Assembly: GCA_964460115.1 (NCBI GenBank)
Contig: CAYWPR010000002.1
Coordinates: 130,899-194,898 of the forward strand
DNA length: 64,000 bases
Direction: 5' to 3'
Source of the DNA: JAEUJZ01 sp964460115
GTDB taxonomy: Bacteria; Myxococcota_A; Polyangia; Palsa-1104; JAEUJZ01
Shown here: in pieces, positions 37,852-46,924 of the stretch
Numbering within the stretch: position 1 is the first letter of the stretch
Layout of the letters: each line of letters opens with the position of its first letter
The notes under the pieces: generated by a model
Database searches by the model: none
What the model was told of the DNA's origin: nothing
Seen by the model: the letters and a program-made list of their open reading frames with translations, nothing else
Program-made: the position numbers and the translations under genes

Positions 37852-38367
37852 ATGCCGCCGATTTTGGTACTGACGGTCTTTTTTGTCGTCGAAGCATTGA
37901 TGATTCTTAGCTGGCCGAAGCCAACGGCGCCGAAGTTGGGCATTTCGTTGCCGCTGTATTCGGCAAGCTGTTCGAACATTGTCGAACGTTTACAGGTCGG
38001 TGCAGTTTGCTTGCCAAACGGAGAATTGCAGCGGTTGGCATTACGTTCCGGCCCTGTTCCGGGCCCTGGCACGATCGTCAGCGAAGATTTTCAGGCAACT
38101 TCGCAGCGTATGCTGCCGCAGCGATTGTTTCTGGCGGGAATCAAGTTAGACATCAACCAAGCAACCTTGGAAGAACTTGTAGCATTGCCAGGAATTGGTC
38201 CAGGTCTGGCGCAAGCCATTGTCCATAGCCGCACGAATCGCCCGTTGCGTTGCGCAGCAGACTTGCAGCGAATTGCAGGACTGGGGGCCTCGCGTATTGC
38301 CAGAATTCAACCATTTCTGCAGCCACTTCGCGAAAGATGCTTGCCGAGTGTGAACCATGTAAAGTGA
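37852..38367 (+). CDS. ComEA-like helix-hairpin-helix membrane-anchored protein
   Basis: 171 residues. N-terminal membrane helix (LTVFFVVEALMILSW), then a short domain and two helix-hairpin-helix motifs (LEELVALPGIGPGLAQAIV and LQRIAGLGASRIARI), the plan of ComEA DNA receptors in competence. The DNA-binding region is about 55 residues. It follows the Nudix gene by 30 bases, so the three genes may be a repair or uptake unit. Confidence 0.82.
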   Translation: MPPILVLTVFFVVEALMILSWPKPTAPKLGISLPLYSASCSNIVERLQVGAVCLPNGELQRLALRSGPVPGPGTIVSEDFQATSQRMLPQRLFLAGIKLDINQATLEELVALPGIGPGLAQAIVHSRTNRPLRCAADLQRIAGLGASRIARIQPFLQPLRERCLPSVNHVK

Positions 38368-38371
38368 CGAC

Positions 38372-39330
38372 ATGAAGATCTTCATGACAGGAGCCAGTGG
38401 CTTTATTGGTCGCCGCCTGGTGCGCGAGCTTTTGCGGCATGGTGACCATGTCGTGGCGCTAACACGCAAAGCCAGCAATTTGCGTGAATTTCATGAGCAG
38501 CTTTCCGCAAATGAACCCAGCCGGCTCATCGTACTGGAAGGAGATCCCACGCAACCTGGAGCCTGGCAGCAGCAGGTGGCCGGAACCGATGCCGTGGTTG
38601 CGCTGGCCGGAGAACCAGTGATGGGTTCTCGCTGGACCGAAAACTTCAAGCGTCGACTTCGAAGTAGCCGCGTGGAAAGCATGCGCCGCATGGTGGAAGC
38701 TTTGGCGCAATGCTCTTCAGAAAAACGGCCGCGTACATTGCTGGGAGCTTCCGCCGTTGGCTATTACGGATATTCGGGACATTCCGATGAAGCCTTAGAT
38801 GAAGGNNNNNNNNNNCACCAGGAAACGATTTTCTGGCGCGGCTGTGCGTAGACTGGGAAGCGGGCGCCGAAGCTGCCTCTGCGCATGGGGTCAGAGTGGT
38901 ACGACTGCGCATTGGTGTGGTTTTGGGCGAAGGCGGCGGAGCTTTGGAAAAAATGCTTCCGGCTTTTCGCGCATTTGTGGGCGGACCTTTGGGTTCCGGC
39001 GAGCAATATATGCCGTGGGTCCATTTGGATGATGTCATCGGGTTGATCATGCTGGCGCTGGCGCGGCAAGATTTGTCAGGGCCCTTGAATCTCACTGCGC
39101 CACAGCCGGTCACGATGCGGGAATTTACCCGAACACTCGGTTCGATTCTGCACCGGCCGGCAATTTTGCCGGTTCCGGCGGCCGTACTCAAATTGGCGCT
39201 GGGCGAGGCGTCTCAGGCCTTATTAGGCAGTCAGCGCGTCATTCCACGTCGTGCCAACGAAATTGGTTATCTGTTTCGCCATCCGGAACTTCGTGAAGCG
39301 TTATGCGCCAGTATTGGCAAAGCTCCCTAG
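38372..39330 (+). CDS. TIGR01777-type NAD(P)-binding epimerase, broken by an assembly gap
   Basis: SDR protein of the SulA/YfcH type. Start ATG 38372: MKIFMTGASGFIGRRLVREL, the nucleotide-binding GxxGFIG. The first part runs to 38805 in one frame. After the ten N the protein continues in another frame from the codons at 38818 (PGNDFLARL) to 39330 with the expected LNLTAPQPVT and C-terminal region. The frame is restored if the true missing length is 8 or 11 (or any length equal to 2 modulo 3), so this is one intact gene with a scaffold filler. Function of this family is unknown. Confidence 0.88.
38806..38815. other. Ten-base N gap in the assembly
   Basis: Ten unknown bases within the TIGR01777 gene. 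Ten is a filler length, not a measured one; the reading frames on the two sides differ by a shift that a gap of 8 or 11 would remove. Confidence 0.95.
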
Positions 39331-39365
39331 GAAATTGGGCGCAGCTGAACCCGTGGCATGCATCA

Positions 39366-39383
39366 ATGTTCCACGTGGAACAT
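39366..39383. promoter_or_regulatory. parS: parS-type centromere site, copy 1
   Basis: ATGTTCCACGTGGAACAT, a perfect 18-base palindrome whose core TGTTCCACGTGGAACA matches the ParB-binding parS consensus. It lies in the 61-base gap between the convergent epimerase and glycosyltransferase genes. Segregation factor ParB would load here. Confidence 0.9.
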
Positions 39384-39391
39384 TTTTTGTT

Positions 39392-40870
39392 TCAGGCTGC
39401 AAATGTTCCACGTGGAACATTTGTACTGGACGGTCGAGTGGACGAGTTTTCGCAGTGCCAGGCATGCTGCACTGCGATGACCGCCAAGCTCACAAGCAAT
39501 GCATTGCGCAGCAGCAGAATCGCCAAAGCCCACGAGGCGCCGCTGACAAGCGCTCCATAAAGCGTCGGATAGATTACCTGCGTCAATACGAGCGTAAGCA
39601 AACCTAAATAAAATACACTTCGACCGCGCTCTCCGCGCACAAGTCCAATCATCGGAACGCTCCAGATCAGGTACTGCGCAGAAAGCAGCTTGGTCGTTGC
39701 CAACAGCAAAAGCAGCGCGGCAACCGACCAGGCGCATATTGCGCGAGCTTGGGCCTGCGGGCTGAGTTGACGCCGCCGCGCGGCCCAAAAATAGGCAAAC
39801 AGGGCGAGGACCAATAACCCCATCCCCATGGCTGCATCCCAATAAGGCGCCAACTGACCCGCCCAAACAGTATCTACATTAAAAGAACCAAACGACTCGA
39901 CTATCGCAGCGGGACCACCGACGGCGACGAGAACGCTACCAATGATCGATTCGATTTGTAAAGGACGGGCCAGAAACACCCATGGGTCGGCAAATAGCGG
40001 ATGAATTTCTGGTGACACCACAAGAATGGCACCAAGCGCCGCGCAAGCTACCAAGGCCAAAAATGCGCCGGCTCGCCATGCCGTCCGCCGTGCTGCTCCT
40101 CCAAATCCCAGCAGCAGAGCCATCCACGTAGGCAGAATCAACAGCGGATACATTTTTGCGGCCATGCCCAGCAGCATACAAATGCTGGCCAGAATCGCGC
40201 GGCGCTCGACAAGACACAACAGAGCCCCGGCCACAAGCACGACCGGAAGGATGTCATAACGCATAACTAGCGTCGGACCGATACAAAACAGCAGCAGCGC
40301 TCCCTGCTTCAGCCAACGCTGGTTTGACGTTGGGCCAAAACATCGCTGAGCAATTCGCCACCCCAGCCAAAGCGCCACCAAATAAAGCGCGCTCATAAAG
40401 GCGCCAAAGGCCACACGATAGGCGGGCAAGCTGCTGACAAACAGTCGCGGCACCAGCATCGTCAGCACTCCAAGCGGCGGATAACCAACGACGAAGTCAC
40501 GATACGGCAAATGAATGCCAGATCGCGCACTCAACTTTTGGCGCAAAGCCGCGCGGTCTTGTTCGCTAACGCCCTTTTCGTCTTTGACGAAGTAGCGCAA
40601 ATCATATGTTTCCCCCAATACCAGTCGCGAAATTTCAAAAAATAGATGTTCATCGCTATCGTGGCTGACATAAAGCTGTAGGGCCCGCCAGGGCGGCCAC
40701 ACAAATGAGCGATCGGCAGTGATCAAATCGGCAGCGGACTTAATGCGGCTTTTCTCAATCCGCATCCACTCGGCCCCGGAATTGTAGTAAACGAGCAATC
40801 CGAGCGTCAGAATCAGGTACTTCCATCGGCCAAAAAATCCACGCGCTTTGTTCATTGCGTCCGCGACCAT
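39392..40870 (-). CDS. Polytopic GT87-like glycosyltransferase
   Basis: 492 residues with about ten membrane helices. It resembles the GT87/DUF2029 family, which uses a polyprenyl-phosphate sugar: N-terminal helix, then a short Asp-containing loop (HDSDEHLFFE), further helices and a YLIWSVPMIGLV region near the C terminus. ATG at 40870 is used; ATG 40855 is also possible. The last seven residues before Ala-Ala are encoded by the second parS. It is divergent from a second polytopic transferase at 41038 with a 167-base intergenic region. Confidence 0.85.
   Translation of the reverse strand: MVADAMNKARGFFGRWKYLILTLGLLVYYNSGAEWMRIEKSRIKSAADLITADRSFVWPPWRALQLYVSHDSDEHLFFEISRLVLGETYDLRYFVKDEKGVSEQDRAALRQKLSARSGIHLPYRDFVVGYPPLGVLTMLVPRLFVSSLPAYRVAFGAFMSALYLVALWLGWRIAQRCFGPTSNQRWLKQGALLLFCIGPTLVMRYDILPVVLVAGALLCLVERRAILASICMLLGMAAKMYPLLILPTWMALLLGFGGAARRTAWRAGAFLALVACAALGAILVVSPEIHPLFADPWVFLARPLQIESIIGSVLVAVGGPAAIVESFGSFNVDTVWAGQLAPYWDAAMGMGLLVLALFAYFWAARRRQLSPQAQARAICAWSVAALLLLLATTKLLSAQYLIWSVPMIGLVRGERGRSVFYLGLLTLVLTQVIYPTLYGALVSGASWALAILLLRNALLVSLAVIAVQHAWHCENSSTRPSSTNVPRGTFAA
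39403..39420. promoter_or_regulatory. parS: parS-type centromere site, copy 2
   Basis: The same 18-base palindrome, 37 bases from copy 1. It lies inside the 3' end of the minus-strand glycosyltransferase gene, where it encodes the last residues NVPRGTF before the final Ala-Ala and the stop. Confidence 0.9.
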
Positions 40871-41037
40871 ACCGGAAAATTGCGCTCGATTTGGATTTGC
40901 AAGCGACAGAATGAATCGAACCTGCTCGCTGCTTACGGTTGGTCAGGTTTTTGCTTAGCTTACGAGGTTGCTTACCCCATGCTTGCTTCTTTACTTGTCT
41001 TTGCTCACCCTCCTTCAGCGTCGCCTAAAGGTCAGCC

Positions 41038-42654
41038 GTGACGGCGCTGGTTACACCCCCTAGCGGGACGAGACTGGAATATCGTTACTATGCCAGTGCG
41101 TTCACTGGCGCCGTGCTGCTTGCGGCGGGAGGGCTGATTTATCGCACGGACCGCATTCGTTGCGAGAACTGGCCTTCGCTGTCGACCGGACTCATTTATG
41201 CGCCAATCTATTTGCTGGCGTTGACCTTGCTGTCTATCGGCTGGCTTGGACTGAGCAATCTGTGCATCGGCCGGCCGCTACGCGCTGTTGCCGACGCACC
41301 GACATTGCCGGCAGAACAGTTGCCAACTCCTATACAAATTCTCTTGTTTGGGCTGCTGATGAATCTGGTGGCGCTGGTGGCGCCACCGTTTTTGGCCGAT
41401 GACTCCCTGGCATATGCCGCGGTAGGTCGCGCCATGCACGCCTATCACCAAGATATGTACATGCCGCTGGGCCAGGCGCTGCCGCCGACTGATTTGTTTC
41501 GGCAGGCGATTAGCCAAAATGAATCGTGGCTTACCGTCGGTAGTGCCTATTCTCCGGTCTTCAATTGGCTGGCTTATGGGGTGTCCTATCTAGCCGGTGA
41601 CGATCTGACGCTGCACTTGCGCCTGTTTCAGATCCTCGGCCTGCTTGGCGCCATGCTGACTACAATTTTGGCCGGGCAAGCAGCCAAAGAGTGGGCGCTG
41701 CAGCACCTGCCGCAAAGCGAAACGCTACTGCCAGGGGCGGCGCATCAAGTACTTGGCCGGCAGGTCGCGGCCCGTGCAATGGCCTTGGTGCTGTTTTGTC
41801 CTCTGACCATTATTGAAGCCACCAACAATGCCCACAACGACAGCATGCTGACGGTCAGCGTTGCGCTTTTTGCGCTGCTACTAGTTCGTCGGCGGCCAAT
41901 CTGGGCGTTTATTGCGCTTTTGCTGGGTCCGCTCATCAAAGCATCTGGGCTATTGATTCTTGGGCTTTACACCGTGCATTTGTTGCTGTCGCGCTGGCAG
42001 CTACGCCTGCCCAAATTGGCCCTTGTGCGCTGGCAGGCCCGCTGGCTGAAGCTACTTGTCGCCGGCGTAGCGATTGGACTTACCGTTCTAACCGTCTGGC
42101 AACTGTTTCCCTGGCTCGAGCGCTATTCCAGCACCACCGCGCACCTGCTCGGCAGCCCTGCCGATCAATATCCTTATTGTACGCGCTCGATTGAGTGCTT
42201 TCCGCGCGCGCTTTTACACCTGGTGCTGGGATTGCCAACGCTGGCCTGGCTGATTGGGCTGTGCTTTCGTGCCGCCGGCGGCGCCTTTTTGCTGTATATG
42301 GCCGTTCGCTCCGAGCGGGGAACTCGGCATTTGACCTGGGCAGCGAGCTTTTTGTTTCTGTACTATCTGTACCTACATGGGTATTCGCATCCCTGGTACG
42401 TCCTATCGCTGCTGCCCCTTTTGACCTTCGCCGACGCACGGCTGCGGCCCGCCATGCTGGCGCTGCCGATTTCGAACCTGGCGCACTATGTTCTGGATTT
42501 TCCCTATAACTGCGACCACTCGCCGTTCATGGTTGGGCTTACCGAGCTACTACAGGGAATCATTGTCGTGCTGCCACCAACGATTCTTTTGGTCATCAAC
42601 CTGCGGCGAGGTCATGCAGGAAGCAGCGGACGAAGGAGCCGCCTCAAAGCGTGA
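41038..42654 (+). CDS. Second polytopic glycosyltransferase-like protein
   Basis: 538 residues, about twelve membrane helices. A DDSLAYAAVGRAMHAY loop with the paired Asp after the third helix is typical of GT-C enzymes using a polyprenol sugar donor; further on HNDSML and HGYSHPWYV. Start codon is GTG at 41038. It is divergent from the GT87-like gene. The pair probably works on a lipid-linked or surface glycan. Followed by the amidinotransferase-like gene after 12 bases. Confidence 0.82.
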   Translation: MTALVTPPSGTRLEYRYYASAFTGAVLLAAGGLIYRTDRIRCENWPSLSTGLIYAPIYLLALTLLSIGWLGLSNLCIGRPLRAVADAPTLPAEQLPTPIQILLFGLLMNLVALVAPPFLADDSLAYAAVGRAMHAYHQDMYMPLGQALPPTDLFRQAISQNESWLTVGSAYSPVFNWLAYGVSYLAGDDLTLHLRLFQILGLLGAMLTTILAGQAAKEWALQHLPQSETLLPGAAHQVLGRQVAARAMALVLFCPLTIIEATNNAHNDSMLTVSVALFALLLVRRRPIWAFIALLLGPLIKASGLLILGLYTVHLLLSRWQLRLPKLALVRWQARWLKLLVAGVAIGLTVLTVWQLFPWLERYSSTTAHLLGSPADQYPYCTRSIECFPRALLHLVLGLPTLAWLIGLCFRAAGGAFLLYMAVRSERGTRHLTWAASFLFLYYLYLHGYSHPWYVLSLLPLLTFADARLRPAMLALPISNLAHYVLDFPYNCDHSPFMVGLTELLQGIIVVLPPTILLVINLRRGHAGSSGRRSRLKA

Positions 42655-42666
42655 TACGATAAAGGG

Positions 42667-43599
42667 ATGTCTACCTATATATTGTCCTACCCTGGACCGG
42701 GCTTTCAGCCTCAAGGGGTAGATGATCCTGCGAATCGAAACGCCCACCGCGCCTTTTCGCAGTGGCTTGAGTTGTGCGATCACATCACCCGCGCCGGCGG
42801 TCGCATATTGGTTCTGAATCCGCCCGCTTCATCGAGCGTTGATTCGCAAGCCGCGTCGAAGCTCGATCCATACGCATCACGCATTGGCGCTCCATTTTTG
42901 GCGCCGGCCACTGGAGAAGGACCGCTGTTTTTGCGCAATCGCCAAGTGGGCGAGCAAGAATCGGCCCATCATGCCGATTCGGTGTCAGAAACATTGCGCC
43001 AAGCCGGACTCAAGGTCCTAAACGCGCAACAGCGCTGGCAGGGCCAGGCGGATATCATCGCCCTTCCGCGCAACCGCTTTCTGTTGACGTATGGCCCGCA
43101 TTCCGATTTGGCCAGTTGCGACGAGGTAAAACGGCTGTTGCCGATGAAAGCCCACGTCCTCTACGTTGAAGTAGACGGCGCAGCAGGTTTGTGCGGCTTT
43201 GCGCATCTCAGTGCCAAAGGCGGCGCCAGCCTGCTACTTATCAATTCCGCCATCTTGCGCAGCCACAGCCCCGAAGAAATTGGCAAATTCGTCGGCGACA
43301 AAACAGAGCTGCATCTGCTTAGCCAAGAGGATGCAGCGGCGCAGGCCACTCAATCGCTATGCGTGCGCGGGGTCGCGCTTATCCCCAAGGGCACCTCGAC
43401 GCAATTTCGCAGCCAACTCGTTCGGCGCGGCTTTCAATACGTCGAAGTAGACGTATCCGCGCTCTTTGGTCTCGGCGGCGGCGGTCCGCGCGATCTTTGC
43501 AACGAATGGCCAGGCTTTGTGCTGAGCGAAGATGCTCCTTCCTATGCCACACGCCGCACCGAATTGTTTGCGCAATTGGCAAATTATCCGCAGGCCTAG
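42667..43599 (+). CDS. Amidinotransferase / DDAH-fold protein
   Basis: 310 residues. The fold is suggested by GQADIIALPRNRFLLTYG, FAHLSAKGG and the C-terminal GGGGPRDLCNEWPGFVL, where the family has its catalytic Cys; here DLCNE places a Cys at the right place. Members hydrolyse or transfer guanidino groups (arginine deiminase, dimethylargininase). The GxGD and His of the classical enzyme are altered, so the substrate or activity may differ. ATG at 42667 has AAAGGG immediately upstream. Confidence 0.7.
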   Translation: MSTYILSYPGPGFQPQGVDDPANRNAHRAFSQWLELCDHITRAGGRILVLNPPASSSVDSQAASKLDPYASRIGAPFLAPATGEGPLFLRNRQVGEQESAHHADSVSETLRQAGLKVLNAQQRWQGQADIIALPRNRFLLTYGPHSDLASCDEVKRLLPMKAHVLYVEVDGAAGLCGFAHLSAKGGASLLLINSAILRSHSPEEIGKFVGDKTELHLLSQEDAAAQATQSLCVRGVALIPKGTSTQFRSQLVRRGFQYVEVDVSALFGLGGGGPRDLCNEWPGFVLSEDAPSYATRRTELFAQLANYPQA

Positions 43600-43607
43600 C
43601 GGCTACT

Positions 43608-43646
43608 CGTCCGTAGACCGGACATCGCGTCCGTAAACCGGACATC
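43608..43646. repeat. Two tandem 19-base hairpin units
   Basis: CGTCCGTAGACCGGACATC at 43608-43626 and CGTCCGTAAACCGGACATC at 43628-43646, one base different. Each can form a GTCCG/CGGAC hairpin with a five-base loop. They begin 9 bases after the stop of the amidinotransferase-like gene. There is no T-run, so a simple terminator is unlikely. Confidence 0.75.
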
Positions 43647-43731
43647 AAAGACCGCCTTTCGGACGCCGGCAGCCGCTTCACTTATCAGCCGATTTCCGTC
43701 GCCAAGTTGCGCCCGGCAGGGCGCCTAAAAC

Positions 43732-43853
43732 TGTCAGACCCCCTGTACATAATCATTTCAATCAGATGACGAAACGGCCGTCTTCTAAGGAGGCTTCCGG
43801 CTCGTCAGAGCGGCCGATTTCTCGAAACCGCGATTCGGAAAGGGTGTCTGACA
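43732..43853. repeat. Inverted-repeat element, REP/MITE-like
   Basis: TGTCAGACCCCCT at 43732-43744 and AGGGTGTCTGACA at 43841-43853 are inverse copies with one mismatch in 13. The 122-base unit recalls REP elements served by RAYT transposases, whose GTGTCTGAC core is widespread, but no transposase is in this window. Confidence 0.45.
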
Positions 43854-44221
43854 TGCTCGACATGCACGCAGTTACAAATCGTCTTTTCAGGCTGACTTCA
43901 CCACTGGCGGCGACATTCGCTGGTTTTAGCCGCTTGGCTCGACGTTGGATGACCCTGCTTGGGCAATTGCCAGCCCCGTCGCACAACCTTGAAATTGATG
44001 CCTATGCGACGCTGGCCCAGCATCGGCGACGACGAACTTGCCAGGGACGGCGCATTGGCATAGTTCTTTCATTGCCGGGGTGCATCGATGATGCGCAGCT
44101 CAACCTGCGCATCACGATGTGACTGTTGAATTTTAACCCGACGAGCAACCAGCCTGGTGAAACCTTGACGCTTCTGGTAAAACCCGCAGCAGTGTGCACA
44201 ACCTGGCGCACTCCTTAAGAA

Positions 44222-45577
44222 ATGCTATCTGACGAAGAAGTTCTAGATAACCCGCCCCCGGCCCCTGAGGCGTCCACCGCTCCACCGCGCCGAGCGATTT
44301 TGTGCAGCGTTCAACTCCCTGATGTCAACGATCAGGCATTTGGCGAATCGCTCGACGAGCTGCGACGGCTGGCGCACACCTTGGGCATGGAAGTCGATGG
44401 CCGTGTTACCCAACGCCGCGGAAATTTCGACAGCGCCGCCTATATTGGCCCGGGCAAACTTGAAGAGCTGAAGACCGCCGTGCGTGCCAGCGCAGAGCCG
44501 ACCGTGGTCCTTTTGGATCACGAAGCATCGCCATCTCAGGCGCGCAACATTCGCACGGCCACGGGCGCGCACACCGTTCTTGATCGCACGGCGCTGATTC
44601 TAGAGATCTTTTTTCGTCACGCGCGCAGCCGCCAGGCCAAGCTGCAAGTTGAGCTCGTACGACTTCAGTACATGGCGCCGCGAATGCGCGAAGGCCAACC
44701 GTCTTTTGATCGTCAGCGCGGCGGCATTGGCGGAAAAGGCGCCGGTGAATCCGCCATGGAACTCGACCGTCGCAAGCTGCGCGACCGCATCGCCGAACTA
44801 CGCAATGAAATTGCTGCCCTAGGCACCGAACACAAGACACGCAGCACCCGCCGCCAAGGTCTGCGCCGCGTCGCTTTGTGCGGGTACACCAACGCCGGCA
44901 AATCGACGCTGTTTCATGCCCTGACGCATAGCGAGGTGTATATCGCCGACAAGCTGTTCGCGACGCTTGATACCACCATTCGCGCCCTAGAGCCGCCGGC
45001 CCGCCAGCGCGTCTTGGTCTCTGACACCATCGGCTTTATTCGTCAGTTGCCGACCAAGCTCGTGGCTTCTTTTAAAACGACGCTGGACGAGGCTTTAGAA
45101 GCCGGGCTCATTCTGCATGTCGTCGATGCCTCCGATCCCGCCTGCATGCGCCACATCGAAACGACAAGCGCCGTGCTTGCCGAGATTGGCGCCGGCGAAG
45201 TCCCGCAAATGTACATCTTCAACAAGATGGACAAGCGCAGCGAGCCTGAACTGCCTCAGGAAATCGCCGATTTTATCGCGACGCTGAAGCAGTCTGAAAC
45301 GGCACAATATCTGTGCATCTCGGCCAAAGAGCCCAAAGACGTGGCTCGCGTACGGCAGGCCGTTTTGGATTTTTTTGATCGCGACCTCGTGGAAGCCGAG
45401 TTTTTTGTACCGCACGACCGGCAACAAGTTCGCGGCACCATTTTCGCGGCCGGCGAAGTGCTGACCGAACGGTCTGATGAGACAGGCACTTTCTTTCAGG
45501 TGCGAATGGATGAAGTGTCTTTGCGGCGGTTGGCGCGGGAAGTGCAAGTGCGCCTGGTCACCAAAGAAAAGGAGTGA
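44222..45577 (+). CDS. hflX: GTPase HflX
   Basis: Ribosome-splitting GTPase. 451 residues: N-terminal HflX domain with YIGPGKLEEL, a coiled coil (ELDRRKLRDRIAELRNEI), the G domain with GYTNAGKST, DTIGFI and NKMD, and a C-terminal domain. A short Pro-rich N-terminal leader precedes it. It overlaps the start region of ino1, so the two are cotranscribed. Confidence 0.96.
   Translation: MLSDEEVLDNPPPAPEASTAPPRRAILCSVQLPDVNDQAFGESLDELRRLAHTLGMEVDGRVTQRRGNFDSAAYIGPGKLEELKTAVRASAEPTVVLLDHEASPSQARNIRTATGAHTVLDRTALILEIFFRHARSRQAKLQVELVRLQYMAPRMREGQPSFDRQRGGIGGKGAGESAMELDRRKLRDRIAELRNEIAALGTEHKTRSTRRQGLRRVALCGYTNAGKSTLFHALTHSEVYIADKLFATLDTTIRALEPPARQRVLVSDTIGFIRQLPTKLVASFKTTLDEALEAGLILHVVDASDPACMRHIETTSAVLAEIGAGEVPQMYIFNKMDKRSEPELPQEIADFIATLKQSETAQYLCISAKEPKDVARVRQAVLDFFDRDLVEAEFFVPHDRQQVRGTIFAAGEVLTERSDETGTFFQVRMDEVSLRRLAREVQVRLVTKEKE
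45568..45573 (+). promoter_or_regulatory. Shine-Dalgarno site deciding the ino1 start
   Basis: AAGGAG, 12 bases before ATG 45586. A GTG at 45574 lies directly against it and is unlikely to be the start. Confidence 0.6.
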
Positions 45578-45585
45578 TCAAGACC

Positions 45586-46917
45586 ATGGCCATCAAGAAA
45601 GGTAGCGAAATCCGCCCTGCGCAGGGCAAGCTTGGCGTCTTGCTCCCCGGGATGGGCGCCGTTGCTACCACTGTCATCGCCGGTGTAGAAGCGGTGCGTC
45701 GCGGCTTGGGCAGCCCCCCCAAAAAACCCATCGGCTCGCTAACGCAGATGGGCACGATACGTCTTGGCAAACGCACCGAGAATCGCAATCCCAAGATTTC
45801 TGAATTCGTTCCCCTCGCCAAGCTTGATGAACTGTGTTTTGGCGCCTGGGACATTTTTCCAGACAATGCTTATGAAGCGGCCGCGCACGCCGGCGTACTT
45901 TCGCGCGAAGATTTGGCGGATGTTCGCCCCTTTTTGGAAACCATCAAGCCGATGCCCGGGGTGTTCGAGCCGAGCTATGTCAAAAAGCTCAACGGCACCC
46001 ACGTCAAAAAGGGCACCTCCAAGATGGATCTTGCCGAGCAACTGCAAGCCGATATCGCGACCTTTAAGAAGAACTCTGGTGTCGAACGCTGTGTCGCCGT
46101 GTGGTGCGCCTCTACCGAGGTGTATCAAAAGCCCGGAGATTGTCATGCTTCGCTGGCCGCATTTGAAGCGGGCCTACGGCGCAGTGACGAAAGCATCGCT
46201 CCGTCAGCCATCTATGCCTATGCCTGTCTGAAATCCGGAGTTCCTTACGCCAACGGCGCTCCGAACTTGTCCCTCGACTTCCCTGCGATGATCGAGCTGT
46301 CCAAGCAAACCCAAGTACCGATTGCCGGCAAAGATTTCAAAAGCGGTCAGACTTGGATGAAAACCGTCGTAGCCCCCGGCCTAAAAGCCCGCTGCCTGGG
46401 CCTTGAAGGCTGGTACTCGACGAACATTTTGGGAAATCGCGATGGCGAGGTACTCGACGATCCCGAAGCGTTCAAGACCAAAGAGATGAGCAAGCTCGGT
46501 GCGCTTGAATACATTTTGCAGCCGCACCTGTATCCCGATCTGTACAAAGATTTTCACCACGTGGTGCGCATCAATTACTACCCACCACGCGGCGACAACA
46601 AAGAAGGCTGGGACAACATCGACATCATCGGCTGGCTCGGCTATCCGATGCAGATCAAGATCGACTTTTTATGTCGAGACTCGATTCTGGCTGCGCCCAT
46701 CGTCCTGGATCTGGCCTTGTTCATGGATCTGGCTCACCGCGCCGGCATGGACGGCATTCAGGAATGGCTGTCCTTCTACTTTAAGAGCCCGATGACCGCG
46801 CCAAACCTGTATCCCGAGCACGACCTGTTCATTCAGCTCCTGAAGCTGAAAAACACCCTGCGTTACCTACGCGGCGAGGAAATGCTGACCCACCTTGGCG
46901 CGGAGTATTACGACTAA
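45586..46917 (+). CDS. ino1: Inositol-3-phosphate synthase
   Basis: Turns glucose 6-phosphate into 1L-myo-inositol 1-phosphate with NAD. About 443 residues. The Rossmann start GKLGVLLPGMGAVATTVIAGV binds NAD; the catalytic middle includes WCASTEVY, and DFKSGQTWMKTV with the active-site Lys. C-terminal region DLALFMDLAHRAG. It follows hflX with overlap and precedes a small exported protein. Inositol lipids or inositol polymers are the likely products. Confidence 0.95.
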   Translation: MAIKKGSEIRPAQGKLGVLLPGMGAVATTVIAGVEAVRRGLGSPPKKPIGSLTQMGTIRLGKRTENRNPKISEFVPLAKLDELCFGAWDIFPDNAYEAAAHAGVLSREDLADVRPFLETIKPMPGVFEPSYVKKLNGTHVKKGTSKMDLAEQLQADIATFKKNSGVERCVAVWCASTEVYQKPGDCHASLAAFEAGLRRSDESIAPSAIYAYACLKSGVPYANGAPNLSLDFPAMIELSKQTQVPIAGKDFKSGQTWMKTVVAPGLKARCLGLEGWYSTNILGNRDGEVLDDPEAFKTKEMSKLGALEYILQPHLYPDLYKDFHHVVRINYYPPRGDNKEGWDNIDIIGWLGYPMQIKIDFLCRDSILAAPIVLDLALFMDLAHRAGMDGIQEWLSFYFKSPMTAPNLYPEHDLFIQLLKLKNTLRYLRGEEMLTHLGAEYYD

Positions 46918-46924
46918 GGAGCCC

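Larger units (their letters stand above)
43600..44221. other. 622-base stretch without a convincing gene
   Basis: Between the amidinotransferase and hflX genes. It has two tandem hairpin units (43608-43646), a perfect GCGCCC/GGGCGC hairpin at 43710-43725, an inverted repeat (43732-43853) and a 118-codon plus-strand frame from 43766 to 44122. That frame has no family I can name, starts without a fitting ribosome site (AAGGAGG lies inside it) and contains many Arg/Ser; I leave it as possible only. Any hflX promoter would be near 44150-44210, with no clear -35/-10 pair seen. Confidence 0.5.

Noticed and set aside
43710..43725. GCGCCC/GGGCGC hairpin as terminator
   Set aside because: No T-run follows on either strand.
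43766..44122. 118-codon plus-strand frame
   Set aside because: No protein family, no fitting ribosome site and Arg/Ser-rich composition; kept only as a remark on the stretch.
46557..46568. CACCACGTGGTG palindrome resembling parS
   Set aside because: The flanking bases are not TGTTC/GAACA, and it lies within ino1 coding sequence, so it is not a parS match.
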